Below are positions 1 through 8,802 of a stretch of 40,878 nucleotides of DNA, in pieces (the stretch's first letter is position 1; every line of letters begins with the position of its first letter). The position numbers and the translations under genes are program-made. Where the stretch lies: contig JAAYOH010000025.1 of NCBI GenBank assembly GCA_012520375.1, positions 1 through 40,878 on the forward strand, in the 5' to 3' direction. The notes beneath the pieces are model-generated. The model saw nothing but the letters and a program-made list of their open reading frames with translations. It ran no database searches and was not told the DNA's origin. Source of the stretch: Clostridiales bacterium (GTDB lineage Bacteria; Bacillota; Clostridia; Christensenellales; Aristaeellaceae).

Positions 1-10
1 ACAGGGGTAA

Positions 11-19
11 CCCTCCTTT
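11..19 (-). promoter_or_regulatory. Ribosome binding site of a gene beginning just left of the window
   Basis: Read on the minus strand, positions 19 to 12 give AAAGGAGG, a near-perfect Shine-Dalgarno sequence, followed by about 9-11 bases before the window ends. A GTG or other start codon could sit exactly at the edge. In Bacillota rny is commonly followed by spoVS, so that is a reasonable guess for the missing gene, but no coding sequence is visible here to test it. Confidence 0.5.
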
Positions 20-64
20 TTTATTGGCATTTGACTTTGCATGGTGAAGCAGAGAGAAAAAAAC

Positions 65-101
65 AAGGACTCTTGCGGCGATTGCCTGCAAGAGTCCTTT
101 T
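65..101. terminator. Bidirectional intrinsic terminator downstream of rny
   Basis: A perfect 12-bp stem (AAGGACTCTTGC at 65-76 with its complement at 88-99) encloses an 11-base loop. The plus side is followed by TTTT and the minus side by a run of T interrupted once. It ends the rny transcript on the minus strand and would isolate it from the gene starting left of the window. Confidence 0.85.
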
Positions 102-139
102 GGGATCCAGGCTTTTGTTATAGCCCCCTCTGAATGGGT

Positions 140-1681
140 TTACTTGGCGAATTCCACGGAGCGGGTCTCCCGGATGACATTGACCTTGATCTGCCCGGGA
201 TACTCCATCTCGTGCTCTATGCGCTTGGCGATCTCCTTGGCCAGAATCAGGGTGCCCATGTCGTTTACGTCCTCGGGCTTGACCACGATGCGGACCTCCC
301 TGCCCGACTGGATGGCGAAGGATTTCTCCACCCCTTCGAAGGAATCGGCGATCTCTTCCAGCTTCTGCAGGCGCTTGATGTAGTTCTCCAGGGACTCCCG
401 CCGGGCGCCGGGCCGGGCTGCGGAGATGGCGTCCGCCGCCTGCACGAGGACAGCCTCTATGGTTTTGGGCTCCACGTCGCCGTGGTGGGCCATGATGGCG
501 TTGACCACGTTCTCGGGTTCGTTGAATTTCCGGGCCAGGTCGCCGCCGATGGTCACGTGGGTTCCTTCCACCTCGTGGTCGATGGCCTTGCCGATGTCGT
601 GGAGCAAACCCGCCCGCTTGGCCAGCTGCACGTCCGTTCCCAGTTCAGCGGCCATGACCCCCGCCAGGTGGCTGACCTCCACAGAATGCTTCAGCACGTT
701 CTGGCCGTAGCTGGTGCGGTACTTCATGCGGCCCAGCAGTTTGACCAGCTCGTTGTGGATGGAGTGCTGGTTGGTCTCGAAGACGGCCTGCTCTCCGGCT
801 TCCCGAATCTGGTTGTCCACCTCTTTGCGGGCCTTTTCCACCATTTCCTCGATGCGGGCGGGATGGATGCGCCCGTCGGCAATCAGCCGCTCCAGCGCCA
901 CCCGGGCCACCTCCCGGCGCACCGGGTCGAAGCCGGAGATGATCACGGCTTCCGGAGTGTCGTCGATGATGAGATCCACACCGGTAGCGGTCTCCAGGGT
1001 GCGGATGTTGCGCCCTTCCCGCCCAATGATGCGGCCCTTCATGTCGTCGTTGGGCAGCGCCACCACGGACACCGTGGTCTCCGCAACGTGGTCGGCGGCG
1101 CACTTCTGGATGGCCAAAGCCACGATGTTCCGGGCCTTTTTGTCTGCTTCTTCCTTGGCTTTGGCCTCGATCTCCCGCACCATCACCGCTGCATCGTGGT
1201 AGGCATCTTTCTTGATGCGGTCCACCAGCATCTGCCGGGCCTCTTCCAGGGTCATGTTTCCGATGCGCTCCAGTTCCTGCTCCTGCTGCTCACAGTGCTG
1301 CCGGGCTTCCTGCTCCAGGCGCTCGGCCTCTTTGTACTTTTGGTTCAGGCTCTCCTCCCGGGACTCCAGATTGTCCATCTTCTTGTCCAGGGTCTCTTCC
1401 CGCTGGTTGAGCCGACGCTCCAAACGGGTGACCTCGCTGCGCCTGTCCTTGACCTCCTTGTCCAGCTCGGACTTGAGCCGGATGATCTCTTCTTTGGCCT
1501 CCAGCAGCCTTTCCTTCTTTTGTTCCTCTGCCTTGTGGGTAGCCTCGTCCAGCAGGTTCTTGGCGAAAGCCTCGGTCCTGCCGATCTTGTTCTCCATCAC
1601 GTTGCGTCGGTATAGAAAGCCAGCCAATACGCCGACAGCCAGCGCGGCCAGTGCGATCAATATAACAAGTATCGGATTCAA
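140..1681 (-). CDS. rny: Ribonuclease Y
   Basis: Membrane-anchored endoribonuclease that starts decay and processing of mRNA in Bacillota. The 513-residue product has the full family layout: an N-terminal membrane segment (about residues 2-22, [16 protein letters not shown]), a long charged coiled coil (about 30-190), a KH RNA-binding domain with the GxxG loop in [15 protein letters not shown] (about 216-230), and an HD domain whose metal-binding pair lies in [10 protein letters not shown] (His361-Asp362). I chose a TTG start at 1681 because it is preceded by AAAGGGGG at good spacing and gives the usual ~515-residue length; the frame stays open upstream to 1861 but that part has no ribosome binding site and no family similarity. 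It is transcribed alone from the promoter at 1800-1828 with a leader of about 110 bases. Confidence 0.96.
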   Translation of the reverse strand: MNPILVILIALAALAVGVLAGFLYRRNVMENKIGRTEAFAKNLLDEATHKAEEQKKERLLEAKEEIIRLKSELDKEVKDRRSEVTRLERRLNQREETLDKKMDNLESREESLNQKYKEAERLEQEARQHCEQQEQELERIGNMTLEEARQMLVDRIKKDAYHDAAVMVREIEAKAKEEADKKARNIVALAIQKCAADHVAETTVSVVALPNDDMKGRIIGREGRNIRTLETATGVDLIIDDTPEAVIISGFDPVRREVARVALERLIADGRIHPARIEEMVEKARKEVDNQIREAGEQAVFETNQHSIHNELVKLLGRMKYRTSYGQNVLKHSVEVSHLAGVMAAELGTDVQLAKRAGLLHDIGKAIDHEVEGTHVTIGGDLARKFNEPENVVNAIMAHHGDVEPKTIEAVLVQAADAISAARPGARRESLENYIKRLQKLEEIADSFEGVEKSFAIQSGREVRIVVKPEDVNDMGTLILAKEIAKRIEHEMEYPGQIKVNVIRETRSVEFAK

Positions 1682-1733
1682 TGCTCCAAATCCCCCTTTC
1701 CTGAATAAAATGTTAAGATTTATCATACAGCAA

Positions 1734-1788
1734 CCTGGTCGCACCATCAAAAGATACATGCCGGTGCGGAACGGAATTTGCGACAAGG
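1734..1788 (-). promoter_or_regulatory. Structured 5' leader of rny with two competing pairings
   Basis: In the transcript, the segment complementary to 1734-1745 (GGTGCGACCAGG) can pair either with CGCACC (complement of 1763-1768, 6 bp perfect) or with CCTTGTCGCA (complement of 1779-1788, 9 of 10 pairs). The two helices share bases and exclude each other. This is seen directly; a regulatory role, for example feedback by RNase Y on its own message, is only an inference. Confidence 0.35.
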
Positions 1789-1799
1789 TTATCGTATCT

Positions 1800-1828
1800 A
1801 TTTTACATTTCTCAAGGCCTCCTGTCAA
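1800..1828 (-). promoter_or_regulatory. Sigma-A promoter of rny
   Basis: On the minus strand TTGACA (1828-1823) is separated by exactly 17 bases from TAAAAT (1805-1800). Transcription would start near 1793, leaving a leader of about 110 bases before the TTG start of rny. Confidence 0.75.
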
Positions 1829-1884
1829 GAGAAGATTCTTGAAAAGGAAGCGAATTTCCATTTCACAAGCGATGGTCCTGACGG

Positions 1885-1914
1885 AAAACGGCCGCCCCCT
1901 TCGGGAAGCGGCCG
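1885..1914 (-). terminator. Terminator of the cysteine-rich/recD2/VanW unit
   Basis: On the minus strand a GC-rich stem (CGGCCGC at 1914-1908 with GCGGCCG at 1895-1889, extended by CCC/GGG closing a short loop) is followed by TTTT. It lies 20 bases past the stop codon of the VanW gene. Confidence 0.8.
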
Positions 1915-1934
1915 CCGGACAGATACAACCGGGC

Positions 1935-2918
1935 TCAATAGTACTCGTAGATTTCGCAGATCAACACGTCGTCCTGTACATGGGTATAGATGCACAGGGT
2001 GCCGTATCCGGTATAGCGGAAGACGTAATCGATATCGTCCCCATAGTCCAGGGCGATGGCATCGGAGATGTCGGAGACGTAATCCTGGTTGTAGTTGCGG
2101 TAGATGGTCTTCTCCGTGATCTCCACGCAGTCCAGGTTCTTCACCGCCATGTGGATGGCGCTGGCCACCTGGGCCACGCCGCCCCCCACCACCATAACCC
2201 CCCGGCCGTTCAAGGCCCTGCGGTAGCCATAGCGCTCGGTACGGGGACCCACCACGTCGTTGAAGGAAAACTTTTGCCCGTGCTGCAGGTTGGTGTCGTC
2301 GATGGAGTACGCCGCCAGCTCGATGTTGTTGATCTGGGCGGAACTGCCGGTCAGGTAGATCTCGCTGTAGCCGTCCCCCCACTTTCCGCCGCCGGAATCG
2401 TCAGAAACCAGCTGACAATACACATATCCGTTTCGTATCCACATGTCGATGCCAAAATCCTGGCCGCTCTCGTTGTAGAAGCTGAAGTCTGTTCCCGCCT
2501 TATAATCGACGAGGATGGCGTTGGCCTTTGTGGTATAGGCATCCGTAAAGGTGGTATAGGCTTTCTTTTCCGCATACTGGATGCCCGGGATCCCCTTCAG
2601 GGCCAGATACAGGGTGGTCGCCACCTGGGCCACGCCGCCCCCCATGATCTTCACCCCCCGGCCGTTGATGCCGTTTTTGTAGCCGTAGGATGCCGTGCGG
2701 GGCCCCACCGTGTCGTTGAAAGAAAAGAATTCGCCGTCCCCCACCGTGGTCCCATCCAGGGAAGCGATTGCCAGCTGGATGTTGTATACGTTGTTGCTCC
2801 TGGATGTGTCCAGGGGCGTTCTGCCGCTGGCCAGTACCCTTTCCGCCTGTACCGGACAGGTCAAGACCAGGGCAAATACCAGGGTCAAAGCCAGAACACC
2901 CCGAATCCTGCGCCGCAT
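1935..2918 (-). CDS. Secreted protein with two tandem VanW-like domains
   Basis: The 327-residue product begins with a signal peptide ([15 protein letters not shown]..., cleavage probably near VQA, residue 25). Two copies of the VanW core follow: [16 protein letters not shown] with [12 protein letters not shown] (about residues 65-105) and [16 protein letters not shown] with [12 protein letters not shown] (about 217-256). VanW proteins occur with vancomycin-resistance genes and as stand-alone cell-wall-associated proteins in Clostridia; their biochemical role is not established. The usual core has a Cys in GGGxCQ; here both copies have Ala, so a Cys-dependent role is unlikely. The ATG at 2918 is preceded by GAGGAGGAGG. 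It lies 90 bp behind recD2 and is probably cotranscribed with it. I am sure of the domain family, not of the function. Confidence 0.88.
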   Translation of the reverse strand: MRRRIRGVLALTLVFALVLTCPVQAERVLASGRTPLDTSRSNNVYNIQLAIASLDGTTVGDGEFFSFNDTVGPRTASYGYKNGINGRGVKIMGGGVAQVATTLYLALKGIPGIQYAEKKAYTTFTDAYTTKANAILVDYKAGTDFSFYNESGQDFGIDMWIRNGYVYCQLVSDDSGGGKWGDGYSEIYLTGSSAQINNIELAAYSIDDTNLQHGQKFSFNDVVGPRTERYGYRRALNGRGVMVVGGGVAQVASAIHMAVKNLDCVEITEKTIYRNYNQDYVSDISDAIALDYGDDIDYVFRYTGYGTLCIYTHVQDDVLICEIYEYY

Positions 2919-3008
2919 GCGCCCCACCTCCTCCTCGTTATACTTGGTACCGCTTTGACTGGGGGGGGACGCCCTTTGTTCCACTTTGCCGGAGATCAGC
3001 AAAAAACC

Positions 3009-5201
3009 TTAGCCCAAGGCCCCGGCTGCCCGTTGCAGCGCCCCCGCCAGGTCAGCGTTGCGGCAGTTGACGAAACCGTTGTCCACCATAGCCCGGAGAC
3101 AGTCCATGCGCCCCACCAGCACCACCATGTGCCGGGCCCGGGTCACCGCGGTGTACAGGAGGTTCCTCGTCATGAGCATGGGCGGCCCGCCCATCAGGGG
3201 CAGAACGACCACCGGGAACTCGCTGCCCTGGCTCTTGTGCACCGTAATGCAGTAGGCGGGTTCCAGATCCGGCAGATCTTCCGGGATGTACAGGGCCAGG
3301 CGCTCATCGTCAAAGAGGATCCAGGCCAGTCCCGCTTCCCTGTCCACCTGCTGTACATAGCCGATGTCTCCGTTGTACACCCCTCTGCCCGCCTCGTCGC
3401 CCCGGCTCCATTCCATTTCGTAGTTGTTGCGCATCTGCATCACCTTGTCCCCCTCCCGCAGCAGGGTGTCCCCGCAGTACACTTCCCCTTTTTCAGGGGA
3501 CGGTGGGTTCAAGGCGGCCTGGAGCATGCGGTTCAATTCCCACACCCCCACTTCCCCTTTTTTCATGGGGCAAAGCAACTGGATGTCCCGCAAAGGGTCG
3601 ATTTTCAGGTAGGCGGGCAGTCGGGTACATACCAGGGAGCGCAGGATATCCGCCGCCTCCCGGCCGCTTTTTGCCCGCTGGAAGAAGAGGTCCCCCTCCC
3701 GTCGGTTCAGGGGAGGCATTTGACCCCTGTTTATGGCATGGGCGCCCACCACGATGTCGCTTTGGGCAGCCTGCCGGAAGATCTCCGTCAGCCGCACCAC
3801 CGGGAGCACGCCGCTTTGGATCAGGTCCGCCAGCACGTTGCCCGGCCCCACCGAGGGCAGCTGATCCGCATCCCCCACCATGATCAGCCGGGCGCCTTGG
3901 GGGACCGCCCGCAGCAGCGCCTGCATGAGGTTCAGGTCCACCATGGACGCTTCGTCCACGACGAGGGCCCGGGCTCGCAGGGGCTCCTCCTCGTTTCGGG
4001 TAAATCCCCCCGCCTCCCCGGCGTATTCCAGCAGCCGATGGATGGTCTGGGCGGGTTTTCCGCTGGCCTCCTGCATACGCTTGGCAGCCCGGCCCGTAGG
4101 GGCGCACAGCAGCACCTCACCCTCCTCCTCCTCCAGGATGGACAGGATACAGCGGATGCAGGTGGTCTTCCCGGTACCCGGTCCCCCGGTGATGACGCAG
4201 ATCCTGTTGCTCAGCGCCGCGCTCACCGCCCGGCGCTGCTGGGCGCCGAAGCGCACCCCCTCCCGCCCTTCATAGGCCCTGATCCGGAGTCCCGGCTCCT
4301 TCAGATCCCCTCCATCGTCCTGGAGCAGCCGCCAAATCCGGGCAGCCACCTCCTGCTCGGCCTCGTAGAGCGCCTTTCGATATACCACAGATCGATCCGC
4401 CACTACCCGAACCACCGCGTCCCCCTCCAGCGCCAGCACCTGCAGGGCCCGCCGGCAAAGTTCTTCCGCCGCCCCCAGCAGCTCTACCGCCCCCGCGATC
4501 AGCTCCTCCTCCGCCAGAAAGACGTGCCCCTCCGCCGCCCCGTTGTCCAACAGGTACGAGAGGCCGCAGCACAGCCGGTGTTCGCTGTCCGGCGGAATGC
4601 CCAGGGAGCCGGCGATGGCGTCCGCGGTGCGAAAGCCGATGCCTTCCACCCGTTTCACCAGTACATAGGGGTCTTTGCGGATCTCCGCCTGGGTGTTCGT
4701 CCCGAATACTTTGATCACCCGGGAAGCCATGGCAGGGGACAAACCGCAGCCCTGGAGGAAGATGAAGTCCAGCCGGCTTTGCCGCCGCTCCCGGTAACTC
4801 TCCACGATCATGGCAGCCCGCTTGGCCCCGATGCCCGGGATCTGGGTGAGCCGCTCCGGCTCCTCCTCCAGCACTTCCAGGGTATCCTTTCCGAAGGCGT
4901 TGACGATGAGCCGGGCGGTTGCGGCGCCCACGCCCCGGATCATACCGGAGCCAAGATACTTCTCGATGGCCCGCAGGCCGGTGGGCAGCACGCTCTGGCA
5001 GGAAGAGATTTTCAGCTGCCGCCCGTAGTCCCGGTGCTCGCTCCATTCCCCCTCCACCAGCAGCCGCTCCCCTTGAGGCCAGGGATGGGTATTGCCCACG
5101 CACACGGTGTGCTCCCGTCCGTGTTCCAGCGCGAACACGGTATAGCCATTCTCCTCGTTCCGGAAGATGATTTCCTCCAGGGTCCCTTCAAGCCGGATCA
5201 T
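3009..5201 (-). CDS. recD2: RecD2-type ATP-dependent 5'-3' DNA helicase
   Basis: Superfamily 1B helicase acting in replication-fork maintenance and repair without RecBC. The 730-residue protein shows the RecD2 order: an N-terminal OB-like region (1-75), helix-hairpin-helix repeats (about 80-200, including IPGIGAKRAA and VEGIGFRTADAIAG), Walker A GGPGTGKTT (339-347), Walker B LVVDEAS (about 412-418), and the motif V/VI region with ITVHKSQGSEFP near residue 650 and YTAVTRAR near 695. The ATG at 5201 overlaps the end of the upstream cysteine-rich gene by 14 bp, indicating translational coupling; the ribosome binding site is only a GGGGG stretch. Length matches the family (about 720-750). Confidence 0.95.
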   Translation of the reverse strand: MIRLEGTLEEIIFRNEENGYTVFALEHGREHTVCVGNTHPWPQGERLLVEGEWSEHRDYGRQLKISSCQSVLPTGLRAIEKYLGSGMIRGVGAATARLIVNAFGKDTLEVLEEEPERLTQIPGIGAKRAAMIVESYRERRQSRLDFIFLQGCGLSPAMASRVIKVFGTNTQAEIRKDPYVLVKRVEGIGFRTADAIAGSLGIPPDSEHRLCCGLSYLLDNGAAEGHVFLAEEELIAGAVELLGAAEELCRRALQVLALEGDAVVRVVADRSVVYRKALYEAEQEVAARIWRLLQDDGGDLKEPGLRIRAYEGREGVRFGAQQRRAVSAALSNRICVITGGPGTGKTTCIRCILSILEEEEGEVLLCAPTGRAAKRMQEASGKPAQTIHRLLEYAGEAGGFTRNEEEPLRARALVVDEASMVDLNLMQALLRAVPQGARLIMVGDADQLPSVGPGNVLADLIQSGVLPVVRLTEIFRQAAQSDIVVGAHAINRGQMPPLNRREGDLFFQRAKSGREAADILRSLVCTRLPAYLKIDPLRDIQLLCPMKKGEVGVWELNRMLQAALNPPSPEKGEVYCGDTLLREGDKVMQMRNNYEMEWSRGDEAGRGVYNGDIGYVQQVDREAGLAWILFDDERLALYIPEDLPDLEPAYCITVHKSQGSEFPVVVLPLMGGPPMLMTRNLLYTAVTRARHMVVLVGRMDCLRAMVDNGFVNCRNADLAGALQRAAGALG

Positions 5202-5679
5202 GATCGGACGCCCCCAGTTCCACGCGATGAAATGTCCTCTCGACAGCGGCCCAGCGCCGAAGGAAGGGGCGCAGCTCCGGGTCCGCCGCCAGCAGTTCCA
5301 CCGCCCGTTCTGCCGCCGCCGTAAAGGCTGGAGCCAGGCCCCGAAGGCCCGAGGACATGAGGGGACACAGGGCCCAGGCCCTTTGGTCCAGGCGCATGCG
5401 CCAGCCTTTTTGGGTCTTGATGCCGATCAGGGGGAAAATGCGGCAAAAAAAGGGCCGGTCCCTCCGGTCACAGGATCCCCGGCACATGAGCCGGGGCGGG
5501 TCTCCGGGCCGGATCCACGCCGCCGGGAAGAAGGACTCCTCTCCGGGGAGCAGCCACACCCCGCCCTTGCCCTCCTCGTCCGGACTGCAGCAGGCTTTTC
5601 CGCACAATTGCCCGCAATCGCCGTGGATAGGGGTGACATGTTCCAGCAGCGCCCGGGCCGTCCGCAAACTTTCTCGCAT
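5188..5679 (-). CDS. Cysteine-rich protein, YkgJ-like putative metal-binding
   Basis: A 163-residue protein with clustered cysteines: CGQLCGKACC near residues 22-31, CRGSC near 65-69, and RPFFCRIFPL shortly after. The last motif resembles the RPxxCRxFP signature of YkgJ-family zinc- or iron-chelating proteins, which suggests a bound metal or Fe-S cluster. The function is unknown. The start ATG at 5679 follows AGAGGAATAAAA; the frame is open further upstream to 5784 but without a ribosome binding site and across the divergent ferredoxin promoter. It overlaps recD2 by 14 bp and heads the minus-strand unit, so a role linked to DNA repair or redox sensing is possible but not shown. Confidence 0.75.
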   Translation of the reverse strand: MRESLRTARALLEHVTPIHGDCGQLCGKACCSPDEEGKGGVWLLPGEESFFPAAWIRPGDPPRLMCRGSCDRRDRPFFCRIFPLIGIKTQKGWRMRLDQRAWALCPLMSSGLRGLAPAFTAAAERAVELLAADPELRPFLRRWAAVERTFHRVELGASDHDPA

Positions 5680-5718
5680 TTTTATTCCTCTTTCTTTGCT
5701 ATTCCCCGCCTTTTTGTG

Positions 5719-5747
5719 TTGCTTTTTCCCCCGGTTGGTGCTATAAT
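5719..5747 (+). promoter_or_regulatory. Sigma-A promoter of the ferredoxin gene
   Basis: TTGCTT (5719-5724), a 17-base spacer and a consensus TATAAT (5742-5747) lie about 30 bases ahead of the ferredoxin start codon. Confidence 0.8.
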
Positions 5748-5777
5748 GGCCCCACAACAAAAATGGAGGTGTACAAT

Positions 5778-5948
5778 ATGGCATTTACCATTACCGATGA
5801 CTGCATCGCCTGCGGCGCCTGCGCCGATGGCTGCCCCGTGGAAGCGATCTCCGAGGGCGACGGCAAGTACGTCATTGACGCTGATTCCTGCATTTCCTGC
5901 GGCGCTTGCGCCGACACCTGTCCGGTGGGCGCCGCTGTGGAAGCGTAA
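5778..5948 (+). CDS. 2[4Fe-4S] ferredoxin
   Basis: A 56-residue clostridial-type ferredoxin, a soluble low-potential electron carrier. Two cluster-binding motifs, CIACGACADGCP and CISCGACADTCP, each give three Cys of one cluster plus the fourth for the other, in the classic pseudo-twofold arrangement. The start MAFTITDD at 5778 is preceded by GGAGGTG at 5765-5771; an ATG at 5763 in the same frame overlaps this site and is not the start. It is a single-gene transcript between its own promoter and terminator, as expected for an abundant carrier serving many enzymes, possibly including the activase pair at 17.6-21.8 kb. Confidence 0.96.
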   Translation: MAFTITDDCIACGACADGCPVEAISEGDGKYVIDADSCISCGACADTCPVGAAVEA

Positions 5949-5960
5949 GGCACCCTTCCA

Positions 5961-5986
5961 AGACGGCCAGCAGGCCGTCTTTTTTT
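5961..5986 (+). terminator. Terminator of the ferredoxin gene
   Basis: A perfect 8-bp stem AGACGGCC/GGCCGTCT with a four-base loop (5961-5980) is followed by six T. The stop codon of the convergent transporter gene lies inside the T run. Confidence 0.92.
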
Positions 5987-6923
5987 ATGCCAGCCAGGCA
6001 AGGAGGGCAAAGCACAGAATGGTCACCATGGTGGACAGGCACAGGGTTGAGGAAGCGTATCCCCGCTCTTTGGGGTCATCCGCGATGATGGGCAACACAA
6101 AGGGCGGCGGCAGCAGAAACATCAGGAGCACTGCACCCCGGATGTATGCGTCCCCCGGAAACATGGCCCGGGTGATCAGCAGCATCAGCCCCATCATCAG
6201 CAGGCACAGGGGCAACCGCAGGGCCAGGGTCTTCAGCCCCTCTTTCAGGTGCCCGGTATCCGGTTTCAGGTCGTAGCCGATGGCCAGCAGGATCACCGCA
6301 GCGGTGGGCCCCGCCACGAAGTCGGTCACGGCGCTCAGCACCCTGTCCCCGCCAAAGGCGCCCATGGCTTTATACAGGCCGGTTGCCCCCAGCGTCACCC
6401 CTGCGAGGATGGCCCAAATGGTGGGGGAAGTGAGCATGCTGGCCAGGATCTCCCGTCCCGTCATGGCGCCGCCCTGGGTGCGCACCAGCAGCACCTTGTA
6501 CACGGTGAACACGAAGAGCACCTGGCCCAGGTCCAGCAGGGCAAAGGAGGCGGTGTGGGCCTGGCCGTACAGCATGGCAAACAGGGCATAACCCAGCATC
6601 CCCGCCTCAAAGCCGGTGGCCATATAGGGGGCATAGGGAGATCTCAGTTTCAACAGTTTTTTTCCTGCAAAGCCAAAGCCCAGCAGGGCAAGGCACACCC
6701 CGAACATGACCAGGGGCAACAGCAGGCTGCCCAGGGTGTACTCCGCCCCCGCAAAGGCGCCCAGCAGCACGGCGGGCAGGGAGATGTCCATGACCATCCG
6801 TTTCATGGCGCCAATTCCCTCCCGGGATATGATTCCGGTCTTTCGGGCCAATACACCCAATCCCAGCATCACCAGCACCGGCAGCACCGTGATCAGGACC
6901 TCCTGTGCGTGCGACAATGCCAT
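5985..6923 (-). CDS. AEC family transporter (auxin efflux carrier/malate permease type)
   Basis: A 312-residue integral membrane protein with about ten hydrophobic segments and the typical AEC opening (LPVLVMLGLGVLARKTGII) and mid-region DISLPAVLL. Family members move organic anions such as malate or malonate; the substrate here cannot be read from the sequence. The ATG at 6923 lies directly after GGAGGG, which is too close for a good ribosome binding site; the TTG two codons later (6917) has better spacing and may be the true start. It is expressed alone from an extended -10 promoter at 6963-6968 that carries a palindrome at 6970-6985. Confidence 0.88.
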   Translation of the reverse strand: MALSHAQEVLITVLPVLVMLGLGVLARKTGIISREGIGAMKRMVMDISLPAVLLGAFAGAEYTLGSLLLPLVMFGVCLALLGFGFAGKKLLKLRSPYAPYMATGFEAGMLGYALFAMLYGQAHTASFALLDLGQVLFVFTVYKVLLVRTQGGAMTGREILASMLTSPTIWAILAGVTLGATGLYKAMGAFGGDRVLSAVTDFVAGPTAAVILLAIGYDLKPDTGHLKEGLKTLALRLPLCLLMMGLMLLITRAMFPGDAYIRGAVLLMFLLPPPFVLPIIADDPKERGYASSTLCLSTMVTILCFALLAWLA

Positions 6924-6962
6924 CCCTCCGTTCCCCGTCTATCCGCTTTGAAAAGCCCCTTC

Positions 6963-6985
6963 ATTATACCACAGGCAAGCCTGTG
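6963..6985 (-). promoter_or_regulatory. Extended -10 promoter of the AEC transporter with a palindromic operator candidate
   Basis: On the minus strand TGGTATAAT provides an extended -10 (TATAAT = 6968-6963). Immediately upstream lies CACAGGCAAGCCTGTG (6970-6985), a perfect 7-bp inverted repeat with a two-base centre, placed where a repressor would block RNA polymerase between -35 and -10. The regulator is not evident from the neighbourhood. Confidence 0.5.
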
Positions 6986-7074
6986 AAATGTTAACGGCGG
7001 GGCGCTTTTTTTGACACAAGAAGGGGGTATACTGGAGCGGGAGCCTTTCCCTCCAAGGAAGGATGTGACAATGG

Positions 7075-8802
7075 ATGCGCAAACTGTATCAATACGCAGG
7101 ACAATATAAGGTCTACGCCCTGTTGGCGCCCCTGGCCATCACCGGCGAGGTCATTCTTGAGGTGCTGATCCCCATGCTCATGGCCGGGATGATCGACAAG
7201 GGCATTGTAGGGGATGGAGGCATTCCCTACACCCTGCGCCAGGGCATGGCAATGGTGGGTATGGCCCTGGCCAGCCTGGGCCTGGGCGCCATGGCAGGGC
7301 GCTTCGCGGCCGTGGCGGGCATGGGCTTCGCCAAAAACCTGCGGAAGGCGCTGTTTGACAAGGTACAGGACTTCTCCTTCAAGAATACGGACAAGTTCTC
7401 CACCGCCTCCCTGGTCACCCGTCTCACCACCGACGTGACCAACGTGCAAAACGCCTTCATGATGACCCTTCGCCTGGCAGTCCGGGCGCCCCTGATGCTG
7501 ATCGGGGCGGCAGTGATGGCCTTGTCCGTCAACGCCCGGCTGTCCACGGTCTTTCTCATCGCCCTGCCCATCCTGGCGGCGCTTCTCTACCTGATCCTGA
7601 CCCGGGCCTATCCCCGCTTCCAGGCCATGCTGAAACGATACGACGGGCTGAACGCCCGGGTGCAGGAAAACCTCATCGCCATCCGGGTGGTAAAGGCTTT
7701 TGTGCGGGAAGACTACGAAAAGCTGCGCTTCGAGGAGGAGGCCCGCGCGTTGCGGCAGGCCCAGGTCCATGCGGAAAAATTGGTCATCCTGAACCTGCCC
7801 ATCATGCAGATCCTGATGAACCTGTGCATCGTGCTGGTCCTGTGGTTCGGAGGCAAGCTGATCGCGGCGGGAGGCTTCGAGATCGGGCAGCTCAGCAGTT
7901 TCATCAGCTACATCAGCCAGATCCTCATATCCCTGATGATGGTGTCCATGGTATTCATGATGCTGGTATTGTCCAGGGCCTCCGTGGCCCGGATCAACGA
8001 GGTGCTGGAGGAGGAGATCGACATCACCGACGAAGGCGCCCAGGCAGGGCTTGCGGTACAGGACGGTTCCATCCGCTTCGAACAGGTCTCCTTCAGCTAC
8101 GCCGGCGATCCGGAGCGGTTGTCCCTGAAGAACGTGAACCTCTCCATCGCCTCGGGGCAGACCGTGGGCATCCTGGGGGGCACGGGCTCCGCCAAGAGCA
8201 CCCTGGTACAGTTGATCCCCCGGCTGTATGACGTCACGGCTGGCCGGGTGCTGGTGGGGGGCCGGGACGTGCGGCACTACCCCATCGAGACCCTGCGGAA
8301 CGCGGTGGCCATGGTGCTTCAAAAGAACGTTCTGTTCTCCGGCACCATCCGGGACAACCTGCGCTGGGGCGACCCCGGCGCCGACGACGAAATGATGGAG
8401 AACGCCTGCCGCACCGCCCAGGCCCACGACTTCATCCTGTCCTTTCCAAAGGGCTACGATACCGAGCTGGGGCAGGGAGGCGTAAACCTGTCCGGGGGAC
8501 AGAAGCAGCGGCTGTGCATCGCCCGGGCGCTGCTGAAAAAACCCAAAGTGCTGATTTTGGACGACTCTACCAGCGCCGTAGACACCGCCACCGATGCAGC
8601 CATCCGAAAAGCCTTCCAGGAGACCCTCTCCGATACCACCACCATCATCATCGCCCAGCGGGTAGCTTCGGTGATGGACGCCGACTTGATCGTCCTCATG
8701 GAGGAGGGGGAAATCGCAGACATGGGCAACCACGAGGAACTCATGGAGCGAAACGACATCTACAAAGAGCTGGTGCATTCCCAGCAGAAAGGGGTCGCTT
8801 AG
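7075..8802 (+). CDS. Heterodimeric ABC exporter, subunit 1 (degenerate ATP site)
   Basis: A 575-residue half-transporter: six membrane helices (about residues 12-300) fused to a nucleotide-binding domain. Walker A is GGTGSAKST (368-376, Ala before the Lys), signature LSGGQ (472-476), Walker B LILDD (493-497) with Asp497 in place of the catalytic Glu. In heterodimeric exporters of the TM287/288 and LmrCD type this marks the half that contributes the non-hydrolysing site. The start ATG follows AAGGAAGG. The stop codon abuts the start of the partner gene. Likely a multidrug or lipid exporter; the substrate is unknown. A TTGACA at 7011 is only 11 bp from TATACT at 7028, so I do not call a promoter there. 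Confidence 0.93.
   Translation: MRKLYQYAGQYKVYALLAPLAITGEVILEVLIPMLMAGMIDKGIVGDGGIPYTLRQGMAMVGMALASLGLGAMAGRFAAVAGMGFAKNLRKALFDKVQDFSFKNTDKFSTASLVTRLTTDVTNVQNAFMMTLRLAVRAPLMLIGAAVMALSVNARLSTVFLIALPILAALLYLILTRAYPRFQAMLKRYDGLNARVQENLIAIRVVKAFVREDYEKLRFEEEARALRQAQVHAEKLVILNLPIMQILMNLCIVLVLWFGGKLIAAGGFEIGQLSSFISYISQILISLMMVSMVFMMLVLSRASVARINEVLEEEIDITDEGAQAGLAVQDGSIRFEQVSFSYAGDPERLSLKNVNLSIASGQTVGILGGTGSAKSTLVQLIPRLYDVTAGRVLVGGRDVRHYPIETLRNAVAMVLQKNVLFSGTIRDNLRWGDPGADDEMMENACRTAQAHDFILSFPKGYDTELGQGGVNLSGGQKQRLCIARALLKKPKVLILDDSTSAVDTATDAAIRKAFQETLSDTTTIIIAQRVASVMDADLIVLMEEGEIADMGNHEELMERNDIYKELVHSQQKGVA

Noticed and set aside
1212-5324. Very long open frame on the plus strand (about 1370 codons) across rny, VanW and recD2.
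   Set aside because: It is antisense to three well-supported genes, has no ribosome binding site, and its product is His/Pro/Arg/Val-rich as expected from the complement of GC-rich codons.
7011-7033. Promoter of the ABC exporter from TTGACA (7011) and TATACT (7028).
   Set aside because: The spacer is only 11 bp, too short for sigma-A; no better pair was found.
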